A stretch of DNA of 64,000 nucleotides from Bradyrhizobium sp. CER78 (GTDB lineage Bacteria > Pseudomonadota > Alphaproteobacteria > Rhizobiales > Xanthobacteraceae). This document shows positions 20,197 to 28,175 of this stretch, one piece after another. The stretch spans positions 124,001 through 188,000 of the forward strand of contig NZ_JARVWP010000001.1 of the NCBI RefSeq assembly GCF_029846235.1, read 5' to 3'. The notes beneath the pieces were generated by a model. It was given only the letters and a program-made list of their open reading frames with translations, had not been told where the DNA came from and made no database searches. Positions within the stretch are counted from its first letter, which is position 1. Every line of letters starts with the position of its first letter. The position numbers and the translations under genes are program-made.

Positions 20197-20941
20197 GGCT
20201 GATGCCTCCCGATCCCAAATAGGCGCGGCGGACTTCGGGATGCGCCTCGACTTCTGCGGCGGTGCCCTCGGCCAGCATCTGGCCCATATGCATGACGGAA
20301 ATGATGTCGCCGATCGCTTTCACAAAACCCATGTCGTGCTCGACCACGATCAGCGTGTGCTTGCCCTTGAGCCGCGCGAACAGTTCGGCGGTCTTCCGGG
20401 TCTCCTGCGCGGTCATGCCCGCGGTAGGCTCGTCCATCAGGATCAATTCAGCGTCCTGGGCGACCAGCATGCCGATCTCCAGCCATTGGGTCTGGCCGTG
20501 CGACAGATAGGCAGCCGGCCGATCGAGCTGCTCGGTGAGCCCGACCAGCTCGGCGAGACGCTCGATGTCTTCGCGCCCGGAGTTGCCGATATTCCAGCGT
20601 AGATTGCCGAGCACCGAGGTGCGGCGCGCCCGTGCCACGTCGAGATTCTCGCTGACCGAAAGCTCGCGGAACACGCTCGGCACCTGGAACTTGCGGCCGA
20701 CGCCCGCGCGCGCGATCTCAAATTCCTCGAGATCCTGCAGCGCGGTGCCATCAAAGCTGACGGTGCCGGCGCTCGGCTTGACCTTGCCGCAGATGATGTC
20801 CAGCGCCGTGGTCTTGCCGGCGCCGTTCGGCCCGATCAGGCAGCGCAGCTCGCCCTTGCGCACGCTCATGTTGAGCGCGTTCAGCGCCTTGAAGCCATTG
20901 AAGCTGACCGAGACGTCACGGAGATCGAGATGCGAGCTCAT
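20189..20941 (-). CDS. Urea/amide ABC transporter ATP-binding protein, UrtD-like (copy 1)
   Basis: The product is 250 aa. Walker A is GPNGAGKT (37-44), the signature region is LSHGQTQWLEIGMLV (146-160) and Walker B is ELILMDEPTAGM (165-176). The degenerate LSHGQ signature is typical of UrtD rather than LivG. The ATG at 20941 overlaps the stop of the urtC-like gene as ATGA; the longer open frame upstream is a shadow of that gene. It is the second ATPase of the importer and pairs with the UrtE-like protein. Confidence 0.92.
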   Translation of the reverse strand: MSSHLDLRDVSVSFNGFKALNALNMSVRKGELRCLIGPNGAGKTTALDIICGKVKPSAGTVSFDGTALQDLEEFEIARAGVGRKFQVPSVFRELSVSENLDVARARRTSVLGNLRWNIGNSGREDIERLAELVGLTEQLDRPAAYLSHGQTQWLEIGMLVAQDAELILMDEPTAGMTAQETRKTAELFARLKGKHTLIVVEHDMGFVKAIGDIISVMHMGQMLAEGTAAEVEAHPEVRRAYLGSGGISHA

Positions 20942-22077
20942 GTGCTGCCCTCCGTCTGGCCGACGCCTTGCGCGACGCGGCCACTGGCGGCCTGCCGGCG
21001 CTGCACGATCCAGCGCCAAACGACCTGTGCGAGGCCGGCGAGCCCCTTCGGCAGGAACAGCACGACGAGCACGAACAGCGCGCCCATCACCAGCGTCCAG
21101 GTTTCCAGGAACGCCGCGGATTCCGACAGCGCGCCCTGCATGCCCGCGACCAGCACCGCGCCGAGGAACGCGCCGACCAGGCTCTGGCGGCCGCCGACGG
21201 CGCACCACACCACCACCGAGAGCGACAGCTGCACGCCGAGGAAGGTCGGCGAGGCAAACTCCATCACCACCGTGTAGAGCATGCCGGCGAGGCCTGCGAT
21301 CGCGGCCGACAGCGCGAACACGAAGATCTGGTAGAGCGCGACGTCGTAGCCGAAGTAGCGCACCCGGCTCTCGTGATCGCGGATCGCCTGCACGATCAGG
21401 CCGGCCTTGGACTTCGTGAAGGCGAAGGCGACCAGCAGGCTGAGCAACACGCAACAGGCGACGAGATAATAGGTGGCGCGGCCATAGGCATCGAAGGCGA
21501 CGCCGAAGATCTCGAGCTGGGCGAGATCGGTGATGCCGTTGAAGCCGCCGGTGTAGCTCTGCTGGTCGATGATCACGAGATTGATCACCACCATGGTGGC
21601 GAGCGTGATGATCGAGACATAGACGCCGGTCACACGTCCGCGGAACATGAACCAGCCGAGCGCCGCAGCAACCAGCGCCGGCACGATCAGTCCCGCGGCG
21701 ATGGCGAAGGTCAGCGAGCGGAACGGCTCCCAGAACCACGGCAGATGCTGGACGTTGTTCCAGACCATGAAGTCCGGCAACCCGCTCGCGCCCGTATGCA
21801 CCGGCACGGTCTTGAGCTTCAGCGCCATCGCCATCGCGTAGGAGCCGAGCCCGAAGCTCATCGCCTGGCCGAGGTTCAGGATCCCGCCGAATCCCCAGGA
21901 TAGCCCCAGCGACACGGTGAGGATGCCGAGCACCAGATAGCGCGCGACCTTGTTGAGCAGGAAGTCGTTGTTGAGCAGCACCGGCAGCGCGAACACGATC
22001 GCGCAGACGATCAGCAGAGGTGCAAGCTGCGCGATCAGGCGCTGCAATCCGCTGGAGTTAGGAACATGCGACGGCAT
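20938..22077 (-). CDS. Urea/amide ABC transporter permease, UrtC-like (copy 1)
   Basis: The product is 379 aa, a LivM/UrtC-class permease with about ten membrane segments. Characteristic stretches are GLSWGFGGILNLGQAMSFGLG, QQSYTGGFNGITDL and AIRDHESRVRYFGY. The start at ATG 22077 excludes more than 100 codons of the open frame that only shadow the urtB-like gene. It lies 16 bases after the urtB-like gene and is coupled to urtD by ATGA. Confidence 0.92.
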   Translation of the reverse strand: MPSHVPNSSGLQRLIAQLAPLLIVCAIVFALPVLLNNDFLLNKVARYLVLGILTVSLGLSWGFGGILNLGQAMSFGLGSYAMAMALKLKTVPVHTGASGLPDFMVWNNVQHLPWFWEPFRSLTFAIAAGLIVPALVAAALGWFMFRGRVTGVYVSIITLATMVVINLVIIDQQSYTGGFNGITDLAQLEIFGVAFDAYGRATYYLVACCVLLSLLVAFAFTKSKAGLIVQAIRDHESRVRYFGYDVALYQIFVFALSAAIAGLAGMLYTVVMEFASPTFLGVQLSLSVVVWCAVGGRQSLVGAFLGAVLVAGMQGALSESAAFLETWTLVMGALFVLVVLFLPKGLAGLAQVVWRWIVQRRQAASGRVAQGVGQTEGST

Positions 22078-22093
22078 AGATGAGCGATCTGTC

Positions 22094-22963
22094 TCAGGCC
22101 CGCACGCGTGCGGTGAAAAGCCCCTCGGGGCGGAAACGGATGAGGACGACGATAGCGAGCAGCACGATCGCCTTGGCCACCGTGTCGTTCTGCAGGAACG
22201 CGATGCCGCCGGAGAGCTCGCCGAGGATGAAGGCGCTCGCCACGGTGCCGGCAAGGCTCTGCACGCCGCCGAGCACGACCACCATGAAGGCGTCGACCAC
22301 ATAGCCGGTGCCCATATCGGGCGACACGCTCTTGAGCGGCGACACCAACGCGCCGGCAAGACCAGCAAGGCCTGCACCATAGGCGAAGGTCAACGCGTAG
22401 ACCCGCTTGGCGTTGATGCCGAACGAGGCGGCGACCGAGCGGTCCTGGATGATCGCACGCAGCTTCATCCCGACCGGGGTGCGGTTCATCAGCAACCAGG
22501 TTGCCCCGAACAGCGCGATCGACACCACGAACAGGAACACCCGATACGACGACACCGAGATGCCGAACACGTCCATGCTGTCGGACAGCGCCGGCGGCAG
22601 CTGCACGTAGCGCAGCTCGCTGCCGACCGATAGCCGCACCGCCTGCTGCAGCATGATGCCGACGCCCCAGGTCGCGAGGATCGTATCCAGCGGCCGGTTG
22701 TTGAGCAGGCTCAAGACATAGCGCTCGATGACCCAGCCGAACGCGGCTACCACGAGGAAGATCGGAACCAGGCTCGCCAGCAGGCCGAGCCCAAGATAGG
22801 TGTGAAACACCCAGGCGGCATAGGCGCCGAGCATCACGAACTCGCCATGGGCGAGATTGATGATGCCCATCGAGCCGTAGATGATCGACAGGCCGAGCGC
22901 GACCAGCAGCAGGATCGACCCGATGCTGAGGCCCGTGACGATTTGTTCGATGAATTGGTCCAC
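22094..22963 (-). CDS. Urea/amide ABC transporter permease, UrtB-like (copy 1)
   Basis: The product is 289 aa, a LivH/UrtB-class permease with about eight membrane segments. GLSIIYGSMGIINLAHGEF near the N-terminus and LATWGVGIMLQQAVRL in the middle are hallmarks of the class. It starts with GTG at 22963. It is separated from the binding-protein gene by 128 bases containing hairpins, a usual arrangement that gives more binding protein than permease. Confidence 0.92.
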   Translation of the reverse strand: MDQFIEQIVTGLSIGSILLLVALGLSIIYGSMGIINLAHGEFVMLGAYAAWVFHTYLGLGLLASLVPIFLVVAAFGWVIERYVLSLLNNRPLDTILATWGVGIMLQQAVRLSVGSELRYVQLPPALSDSMDVFGISVSSYRVFLFVVSIALFGATWLLMNRTPVGMKLRAIIQDRSVAASFGINAKRVYALTFAYGAGLAGLAGALVSPLKSVSPDMGTGYVVDAFMVVVLGGVQSLAGTVASAFILGELSGGIAFLQNDTVAKAIVLLAIVVLIRFRPEGLFTARVRA

Positions 22964-23005
22964 GTCGGGATCCGCTCCTCAGTGTTCGTTTGATGCGCCC
23001 TGCCC

Positions 23006-23075
23006 CTCGCACGATGTGTGCGAGAAGCAGCATTCGTTGCGGGAAGCCGGCCGCCGGCGCCGCACGCCGACGGCC
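23006..23075 (-). other. Two hairpins between binding-protein and permease genes (copy 1)
   Basis: CTCGCAC (23006-23012) pairs with GTGCGAG (23018-23024). GGCCGCCGGC (23049-23058) pairs with GCCGACGGCC (23066-23075) with one mismatch. Both lie just after the urtA-like stop in the transcribed direction and lack a U-run. They probably stabilise the upstream part of the message and lower expression of the downstream genes. Confidence 0.45.
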
Positions 23076-23091
23076 TTCGTCAGCCCCGCCG

Positions 23092-24342
23092 TCAGCTCTT
23101 CTCGACCAGGCCCTTCTCGGTGCAGGACTGCCCGGGATAGGCCGCGTATGGCACCGGCTTCAGCCAGTCCTTGGCCTCGACGAGAATCTCGAACTGGCCG
23201 TTCGACTTGGCCTGCGCGATCTTGGGCCACAGCCAGGTGTGCAGGTTCTCCGGCTCGATCTGGACCTTGCCCTGCGGCGCAATCATGCTCTGGCCCTTGA
23301 CCGCGTCGCGGATGTTGGGCGGCGTGAGGTCGCTGGTCGCAAGCTTCTCGACCGCCTGCTTGAACAGATAGGTCTGGAAGTAGCAGGCCTCCGAGACGAA
23401 ATGCGTCACCTTGTCGGCGCCCCAGCGCTTCTTGTAGGCCTCGACGAATTTCTCGTTCTCAGGCGACTTGTGCACCATGAAGTACGGCGCCGAGGTGAAG
23501 TGACCGGCGGCGGCCTCGCCGCCCATCGCCGCGACCTCGTTCTCCGACGTCGTCAGACTCGCCATCGGCATCTTCTCGGGATCGAGCCCGGCGGCCTTGT
23601 ACTGACGATGCAGCGCGACCACGGAATCGCCGACCACGGTGGAGAAGATCACGTTCGGCTGGGTCGAGCGGATCTTGTTGATGACGGAGGAGAATTCGGA
23701 ATGGCCCAGCGGCACATATTCTTCCGCCACGACCTCGCCGCCGAGCTTCTCGAGCAGCTTCTTGCAGTAGTTGTTCTCTTCCTTCGGATAGATGTAGTTG
23801 GAGCCGATCAGATAGAACTTCTTGCCGAATTTCTTGACCAGCCAGGGCACGAACTCGTCCTGCTGCTGGTTCGGCACCGCGCCGGTGTAGATGACGTTCT
23901 TCGAGCACTCGCGGCCCTCATAGAGCGTCGGATACCAATAGAGATTGTTCTGCCGCTCGAACACCGGGAGCACCGCCTTGCGGCTCGCCGAGGTGTAGGA
24001 GCCGAACACGCTGACGCATTTGTCGCCGACGACGAGCTTGCGCGCCTTCTCCGAGAAGGTCGCCGGATCGGATGCAGGATCCTCGACGATCGGGACGATC
24101 TTGCTGCCCTTGATGCCGCCGGCGGCGTTGATTTCCTCGATCGCGAGCAGCGTCGCCTTGTTGAGCGATTCCTCGATGATCGCGGTCGTTCCGGTCAGCG
24201 AGAACAGCACGCCGACCTTGATCTCGCCGCCCGCGGCGTAAGCGAGGTCGGCGTTCTTGATCCAGATATGCGGCAGTCCGGCGCCGGCAAATGCGCCAAG
24301 CGCCGCGGTATTCCTCAGCAAAGTCCGCCGTGAAATGCTCAT
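23092..24342 (-). CDS. Amide/urea ABC transporter periplasmic binding protein, UrtA-like (copy 1)
   Basis: The product is 416 aa. The N-terminus carries a twin-arginine signal (SRRTLLRN, Arg5-Arg6) followed by an Ala/Gly-rich hydrophobic stretch, so export is probably by the Tat pathway. The mature part is a type I periplasmic-binding fold of the UrtA/AmiC/FmdD group, with SLTGTTAIIEES, GSYTSASRKAVLPVFE, WYPTLYEG and GSNYIYPKE. The nearest relatives in the window are the AmiC sensor at 25108-26262 and the second binding protein at 56721-57983. It is the first gene after the attenuator, so the whole importer should respond to AmiR. Confidence 0.93.
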   Translation of the reverse strand: MSISRRTLLRNTAALGAFAGAGLPHIWIKNADLAYAAGGEIKVGVLFSLTGTTAIIEESLNKATLLAIEEINAAGGIKGSKIVPIVEDPASDPATFSEKARKLVVGDKCVSVFGSYTSASRKAVLPVFERQNNLYWYPTLYEGRECSKNVIYTGAVPNQQQDEFVPWLVKKFGKKFYLIGSNYIYPKEENNYCKKLLEKLGGEVVAEEYVPLGHSEFSSVINKIRSTQPNVIFSTVVGDSVVALHRQYKAAGLDPEKMPMASLTTSENEVAAMGGEAAAGHFTSAPYFMVHKSPENEKFVEAYKKRWGADKVTHFVSEACYFQTYLFKQAVEKLATSDLTPPNIRDAVKGQSMIAPQGKVQIEPENLHTWLWPKIAQAKSNGQFEILVEAKDWLKPVPYAAYPGQSCTEKGLVEKS

Positions 24343-24372
24343 CCCTAGCTCCCTTCAGGACTGAAAAAACAA

Positions 24373-24416
24373 AAAGCCCTCCCGATGCGCGCTTACGCGA
24401 GCATTGGGAGGGCTTT
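24373..24416 (-). terminator. Rho-independent terminator/attenuator between amiR and the transporter genes
   Basis: On the minus strand AAAGCCCTCCC (complement of 24406-24416) pairs with GGGAGGGCTTT (complement of 24373-24383), giving an 11-bp arm. ATGC/GCAT can add further pairs inside, and TTTTTGTTTTTT follows immediately. It sits 98 to 55 bases downstream of the amiR stop and 31 bases upstream of the urtA-like start, inside an operon that must be read through to express the amidase. This is the position expected for a terminator overcome by an ANTAR antiterminator such as AmiR. Confidence 0.88.
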
Positions 24417-24434
24417 GTTGCCGGTTGTGTCGAA

Positions 24435-24469
24435 GGCGGCGCTGTCGCCGCCGGCCCCGCTATTGGGGC
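24435..24469 (-). promoter_or_regulatory. Tandem small hairpins just upstream of the attenuator (possible AmiR/ANTAR target)
   Basis: In the minus-strand RNA, GCCCC-AATAGC-GGGGC (24454-24469) forms a 5-bp stem with a six-base loop. GGCGGC-GACAGC-GCCGCC (24435-24452) forms a 6-bp stem with a six-base loop, or 7 bp with a four-base loop. Two adjacent small hairpins in front of a terminator is the known layout of ANTAR-protein targets. The loops do not match the usual hexaloop pattern (A at position 1, G at position 4), so the assignment is tentative. Confidence 0.5.
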
Positions 24470-25111
24470 TTACTGTTGATGATCGTAGCCAAGCAGTTCG
24501 AACGAGTCAACAATCGCCGCGGCGACTGCGCTTGCCGACACGCGACGATCCATCGCCTGCCGTCTGATGAAGCCATAGGCTTCGGTTTCCGGCATCTGCC
24601 GCGTCGCCATCAGGATGGCCTTGGCGCGCTCCACCGTGCGCATCGAGCGCAGATTGTCGTCGAGCTTCTCGATCTTGCTGCGCAGCCGCCGCTCGTAACC
24701 AAACTGGCTGCGCGCCAGCACGAGGCTCGACAGCACCGCATTTGGCGTGAACGGCCGCGGCAGCACGGCGTTGGGCGTCGCATGACACAGCGCATCGGCG
24801 TGAACGGCTTCCGTCGCCGGCAGGATTACGACCAGCGCCGAACGCGCATCGCCGGGAATCCACGGCAGACGCCGCGCCAGGTCAGGAGAATATTCGCAAT
24901 AGACCACGTCGGCGTCGGCCGGCACGCTTTCCGGCATCGGCCAGACCTGACGCACCCGCATCCGGAATCGCTGCAATTCGCGCAGCAGCATGCCGACCTG
25001 ATCGTCGACCGGTGCGACCACGACCGCCGAGAGGTCGGCGAGTTCCTGAACCATGGTCTTGCGTCCGCCGACGTCTCGGCTGAGCTGCGGCTTACGCGAC
25101 ATTTCGTTCAT
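24470..25111 (-). CDS. amiR: Amide-responsive antiterminator with ANTAR RNA-binding domain
   Basis: The product is 213 aa, against 196 in Pseudomonas aeruginosa. Residues about 25-130 form a receiver-like domain without a clear phosphorylation Asp. Residues about 138-160 are a coiled coil, and residues about 150-207 are the ANTAR domain (TVERAKAILMATRQMPETEAYGFIRR). In the known system AmiC holds AmiR inactive until an amide binds, then AmiR stops transcription termination in the leader RNA. The ATG at 25111 overlaps the amiC stop as ATGA. Its own stop lies within two bases of the putative RNA target, so amiCR are transcribed upstream of the attenuator they control. Confidence 0.93.
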   Translation of the reverse strand: MNEMSRKPQLSRDVGGRKTMVQELADLSAVVVAPVDDQVGMLLRELQRFRMRVRQVWPMPESVPADADVVYCEYSPDLARRLPWIPGDARSALVVILPATEAVHADALCHATPNAVLPRPFTPNAVLSSLVLARSQFGYERRLRSKIEKLDDNLRSMRTVERAKAILMATRQMPETEAYGFIRRQAMDRRVSASAVAAAIVDSFELLGYDHQQ

Positions 25112-26262
25112 TGGACGCTTCCTGTTTGCGTTGCACGACCATATCCGATCAGGAACGGATCCGCATGCACCGGCTCTTTTGATTGGCTGACGACATCGAA
25201 CTGTCCCTGGCGGTTGGCGCGTCCGATCCGGGTCCACAGATCGGTATGCCCCGACATCGGGTTGACGGTGACAGCACCTTGCGGTGCATCGAAGCTGGTG
25301 CCGAACACCATGGAGCGGAGCACTTCGGTGTCGAGCGAATTGACCTGCTCGAGCGCTTTCGCAAACAGATGCAGCTGGAAATAGGACGCCTCGGCGCACA
25401 TGTTGGTCGAGATGTCGGCACCGAACCGCTTCTTGAAGCGCTGCACAAACGCGTTGTTGGCGCTGCCTTCGACGCCCTGGAAATAGGATGCCGCCGTGAC
25501 GTGTCCTTCGCCGACGTCGAAGCCCATCGCGGCGATTTCGGCTTCCGTCGTGGTCAGGCTGGCGATCGGGACCTGTTTCGGATCGAGCCCGACATTGGCA
25601 TAGGCCTGATAGAGAAACACAGTGCCCTCGCCGACGACGGTCGAGAAGATCACGTCGGGCCTGACACGCTTGATGTCCTGGATGATCGGGACGAAGTCCT
25701 GCCAGCGCGCGTAGACATTGACGTAGCGCTCGCCGACGACCGAGCCGCCGTTGCTCTTGAGCAGCTCCCGCATCACCCGGTTGGACTCGCGCGGATAGAT
25801 GTAGTCCGAACCCACGAAATAGAATCGTGTTCCGAACGTATCCATCAGATAGCGACACAGCGCGAGGCTGTTCTGATTCGGCGAGGCGCCGGTGTAGATG
25901 ACGTTCGGCGACGCCTCGAACCCCTCATAGAGCGTCGGGTACCAAAGCAGACCGTTCAGCCGTTCGACGACCGGCAGCACCGCCTTGCGGCTCGACGAGG
26001 TGTAGCAGCCGAATATAGTGCTGACCTGATCTTCGACCATCAACCGTTTGGCGTAGTGGCCATAGGCGGCCGAGTCCGAGCCAGGATCATAGGCGACGGG
26101 AACCAGTTCGCGGCCGCAGACCCCGCCCGCCTCGTTCACCTCCTCGATCGCAAGTTGCGTGCCCTGATACTGGGTTTCCTCGATCACCGACATGAAGCCG
26201 GTTCGCGAAAACAGGACTCCTATCCGCCACGGAGCGGAGGTCGCTTGGGTAGGATTCGACAT
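25108..26262 (-). CDS. amiC: Amide sensor, negative regulator of AmiR
   Basis: The product is 384 aa, against 385 in Pseudomonas. It is a type I periplasmic-binding fold with no signal peptide, which separates the cytoplasmic sensor AmiC from the exported UrtA-like protein nearby. Conserved stretches include GVLFSRTGFMSVIEET, FGCYTSSSRKAVLPVVE, WYPTLYEGFE and GSDYIYPRES. The start at ATG 26262 has a GAGGG SD and excludes 31 upstream codons. It is the first gene of the operon, and its product should complex with AmiR and release it on binding acetamide-like ligands. Confidence 0.94.
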   Translation of the reverse strand: MSNPTQATSAPWRIGVLFSRTGFMSVIEETQYQGTQLAIEEVNEAGGVCGRELVPVAYDPGSDSAAYGHYAKRLMVEDQVSTIFGCYTSSSRKAVLPVVERLNGLLWYPTLYEGFEASPNVIYTGASPNQNSLALCRYLMDTFGTRFYFVGSDYIYPRESNRVMRELLKSNGGSVVGERYVNVYARWQDFVPIIQDIKRVRPDVIFSTVVGEGTVFLYQAYANVGLDPKQVPIASLTTTEAEIAAMGFDVGEGHVTAASYFQGVEGSANNAFVQRFKKRFGADISTNMCAEASYFQLHLFAKALEQVNSLDTEVLRSMVFGTSFDAPQGAVTVNPMSGHTDLWTRIGRANRQGQFDVVSQSKEPVHADPFLIGYGRATQTGSVQ

Positions 26263-26538
26263 GATCAGGCCCTCGACAGAATTGGAGGGACGAGAGGGAT
26301 TATTGTTCTTGTTGCTCTCGAACAGCATTGCCGGGAGCGGAAGATTGCATGTCATCTGCCGCGAGACAAGGACCCTCGCAGCTCATCCTGTCAGCGACGC
26401 TGACGCGAAAGCAGGCAAACCGGATGTCGCGCGCGCGACGGATCACAGGCGCAGCGGACCTTGGGCCAGCTATCTCCGGTAGACGCGCGATCGATTGCCC
26501 GTATCAGGCGCAGGGATGGATAGTCACTCCGGGGAAAC
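26263..26538 (-). promoter_or_regulatory. Intergenic region upstream of amiC with a 15-base dyad
   Basis: This 276-base gap holds no convincing gene. It must contain the amiC promoter unless transcription continues from the DUF35 operon. GTCAGCG-A-CGCTGAC at 26390-26404 is a perfect dyad with 7-bp arms and could be an operator or hairpin. No clear -35/-10 pair was found. Confidence 0.5.
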
Positions 26539-26988
26539 CTAGAGCCGGCGCCATTGCAGCAGGGAGTAAGTCGGATCCTGCTCCGGGTGATGCTCGAAGA
26601 CCCCCTCGACATCGGCGCCGATCGCAACCGTCTGTTCGGGATCGCCGAGCAGATTGCCGACCATGCGAATGCCGTCGGCATGCGGCAGCTCGACAAGCAC
26701 CGCGATGTAAGGTCCATGCCCTCTGAGCGCCGCATGCGACGGATGCCACGCGCGTTCCCAGCTGTAGATCCGGCCGCGTGGCTCGACTTCGATCCAGGCC
26801 GGGTCGAAGGCGTGGCAGCGATGGCAGAGCCATTCGGGTCCGAACTGCCACGTGTTGCAGCGACCGCAGCGTTGCACCAGGAGCTTGCCCTGACGCAATC
26901 CTTCCCAGTAAGGCGCAGACAGGCCGTCAGGTTCTGCAACCGGGATCGGCAGGCCTGCCGGGAGATAGCGCGTGCTCGGATTGCTCAT
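26539..26988 (-). CDS. DUF35 OB-fold protein with zinc ribbon, partner of the thiolase-like protein
   Basis: The product is 149 aa. A rubredoxin-like zinc ribbon is formed by Cys41, Cys44, Cys55 and Cys58, followed by an OB-fold (RIYSWERAWHPS, then PYIAVLVELPHADGIRMVGNL). DUF35 proteins act as obligate partners of thiolase-fold enzymes, for example ChsH2 with Ltp2 and BbsA with BbsB. Here the ATGA overlap at 26985-26988 couples it to just such a gene. It is the last gene of the Rieske/CoA operon. Confidence 0.9.
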   Translation of the reverse strand: MSNPSTRYLPAGLPIPVAEPDGLSAPYWEGLRQGKLLVQRCGRCNTWQFGPEWLCHRCHAFDPAWIEVEPRGRIYSWERAWHPSHAALRGHGPYIAVLVELPHADGIRMVGNLLGDPEQTVAIGADVEGVFEHHPEQDPTYSLLQWRRL

Positions 26989-28175
26989 AACGTGGCCTCC
27001 GACCCCAGAATGAGATTGCTCGCGGGAGAGACCATCGGACCTCCGATGACCAACGCGACGTCGCTGCGCGGAGCCTGGCTGGTCGACGTGCCGCGCACCT
27101 GGCGCACTGCTTCAAGGACGAGTTCGAAGCCGTGCATGTAGCATTCGGCGAGATTGCCGCCGCTGGTGTTGAGCGGCAGCCGTCCGGACGGCGCGATCAG
27201 GTTCTCGAAGGTCAGGAAGTCGTTGGCCTCCTCCGGCTTGAAGAAGCCGTGCTCCGCCAGCGCCATCACGACACCGCCGGTGAAATTCTCGTAGGCCTGG
27301 ACCACGCCGACATCCGACGGCCCGACCCCGGCCATCCGATAGAGATCGGGGGCGACGGTGTCGAAGCTCGCGGTGGCGTAGAGCGGCGCGTTGTGCGCCG
27401 TCGCCGCCGCGCGATGTCCGGATCCGAACGCGGCACCGAGCAGATAGGCCGGCTTGCGTCGGAATTCCGCGGCGCGCTCCGCCGATACCAGCACCAATGC
27501 CGCTGCGCCGTCATTTTCCATGCAGCAATCGTAGAGATGGAACGGCTCCACGATCCAGCGCGAGGCATCGTACTTCTCGACGTCCAGCGGCTTGCCTTGC
27601 ATCACCGCGCGCGGGTTGGCCTGGGCATGGTGGTAGGACGCGAGCGCAATTGCGCGCAATGCCTCCTGCCGCACGCCGTGCTCATGCATGTAGCGCTGCA
27701 CCCGCATGGCAAAACGCTGCGGCGGCGCCAGCACGCCATAAGGCATCAGGTAGGACCGTTCGCCTGAAACGGTGTGGATACCGCCCGCCTGTCCGAAGCG
27801 GCCATACTGGCCCTGCGCCAGCGAGCGGAACACCACGACGCAATCGGCGAGGCCCGCGACGATCGCGGCCGCCGCATTGGCAACCGCAGCGCAACAACCT
27901 CCGCCGCCTCCGCCCCATTGCATGGTGGCGGAGCGCAAGCGATGCGTCCCCAGTGCCGCGGCCAGCCGTGAGGCCTCGCTGCGATCGTCGCTGTAGGACG
28001 CGAACCCATCGATCTCGCGCGGATCGAGTCCGGCATCCTCGCACGCCGCCAGAATGGCCTTCAGCGCGAGCTTGAATTCCGGATCGGGCGAAGCGCCGTG
28101 GCGATAATATTCGGTTTCACCAATCCCGATGACCGCCACACGGCCCCGCAGCGTCCGCTCGTCGCGCCCGGTCAC
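26985..28175 (-). CDS. Thiolase-fold protein, lipid-transfer/SCP-X or retro-aldolase type
   Basis: The product is 396 aa. The N-terminus (VAVIGIGETEYYRHGASPD) and the C-terminal GGNLAECYMHGFELVLEAV are typical of the SCP-X/Ltp-like thiolases. The stretch near residues 85-100 is an unusual run of six glycines followed by two cysteines (GGGGGGCCAAV), where active thiolases carry the nucleophilic Cys in a different setting. With DUF35 downstream, the pair resembles Ltp2-ChsH2 and BbsB-BbsA, which cleave beta-hydroxy or beta-keto acyl-CoA. It overlaps the CoA transferase gene by four bases. The substrate is unknown. Confidence 0.85.
   Translation of the reverse strand: MTGRDERTLRGRVAVIGIGETEYYRHGASPDPEFKLALKAILAACEDAGLDPREIDGFASYSDDRSEASRLAAALGTHRLRSATMQWGGGGGGCCAAVANAAAAIVAGLADCVVVFRSLAQGQYGRFGQAGGIHTVSGERSYLMPYGVLAPPQRFAMRVQRYMHEHGVRQEALRAIALASYHHAQANPRAVMQGKPLDVEKYDASRWIVEPFHLYDCCMENDGAAALVLVSAERAAEFRRKPAYLLGAAFGSGHRAAATAHNAPLYATASFDTVAPDLYRMAGVGPSDVGVVQAYENFTGGVVMALAEHGFFKPEEANDFLTFENLIAPSGRLPLNTSGGNLAECYMHGFELVLEAVRQVRGTSTSQAPRSDVALVIGGPMVSPASNLILGSEATL

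Noticed and set aside
19504..24342. Calling transporter copy 1 a dedicated urea transporter
   Set aside because: No urease or urea carboxylase genes are nearby, and the operon carries AmiC, AmiR and AmiE, which argue for amides. Only the Urt-like family is stated.
26440..26480. Possible sigma-54 promoter upstream of amiC (TGGCCC-N6-CCGC on the minus strand)
   Set aside because: It has the GG and GC dinucleotides at the right spacing but few other consensus bases, and such matches are frequent in GC-rich sequence.
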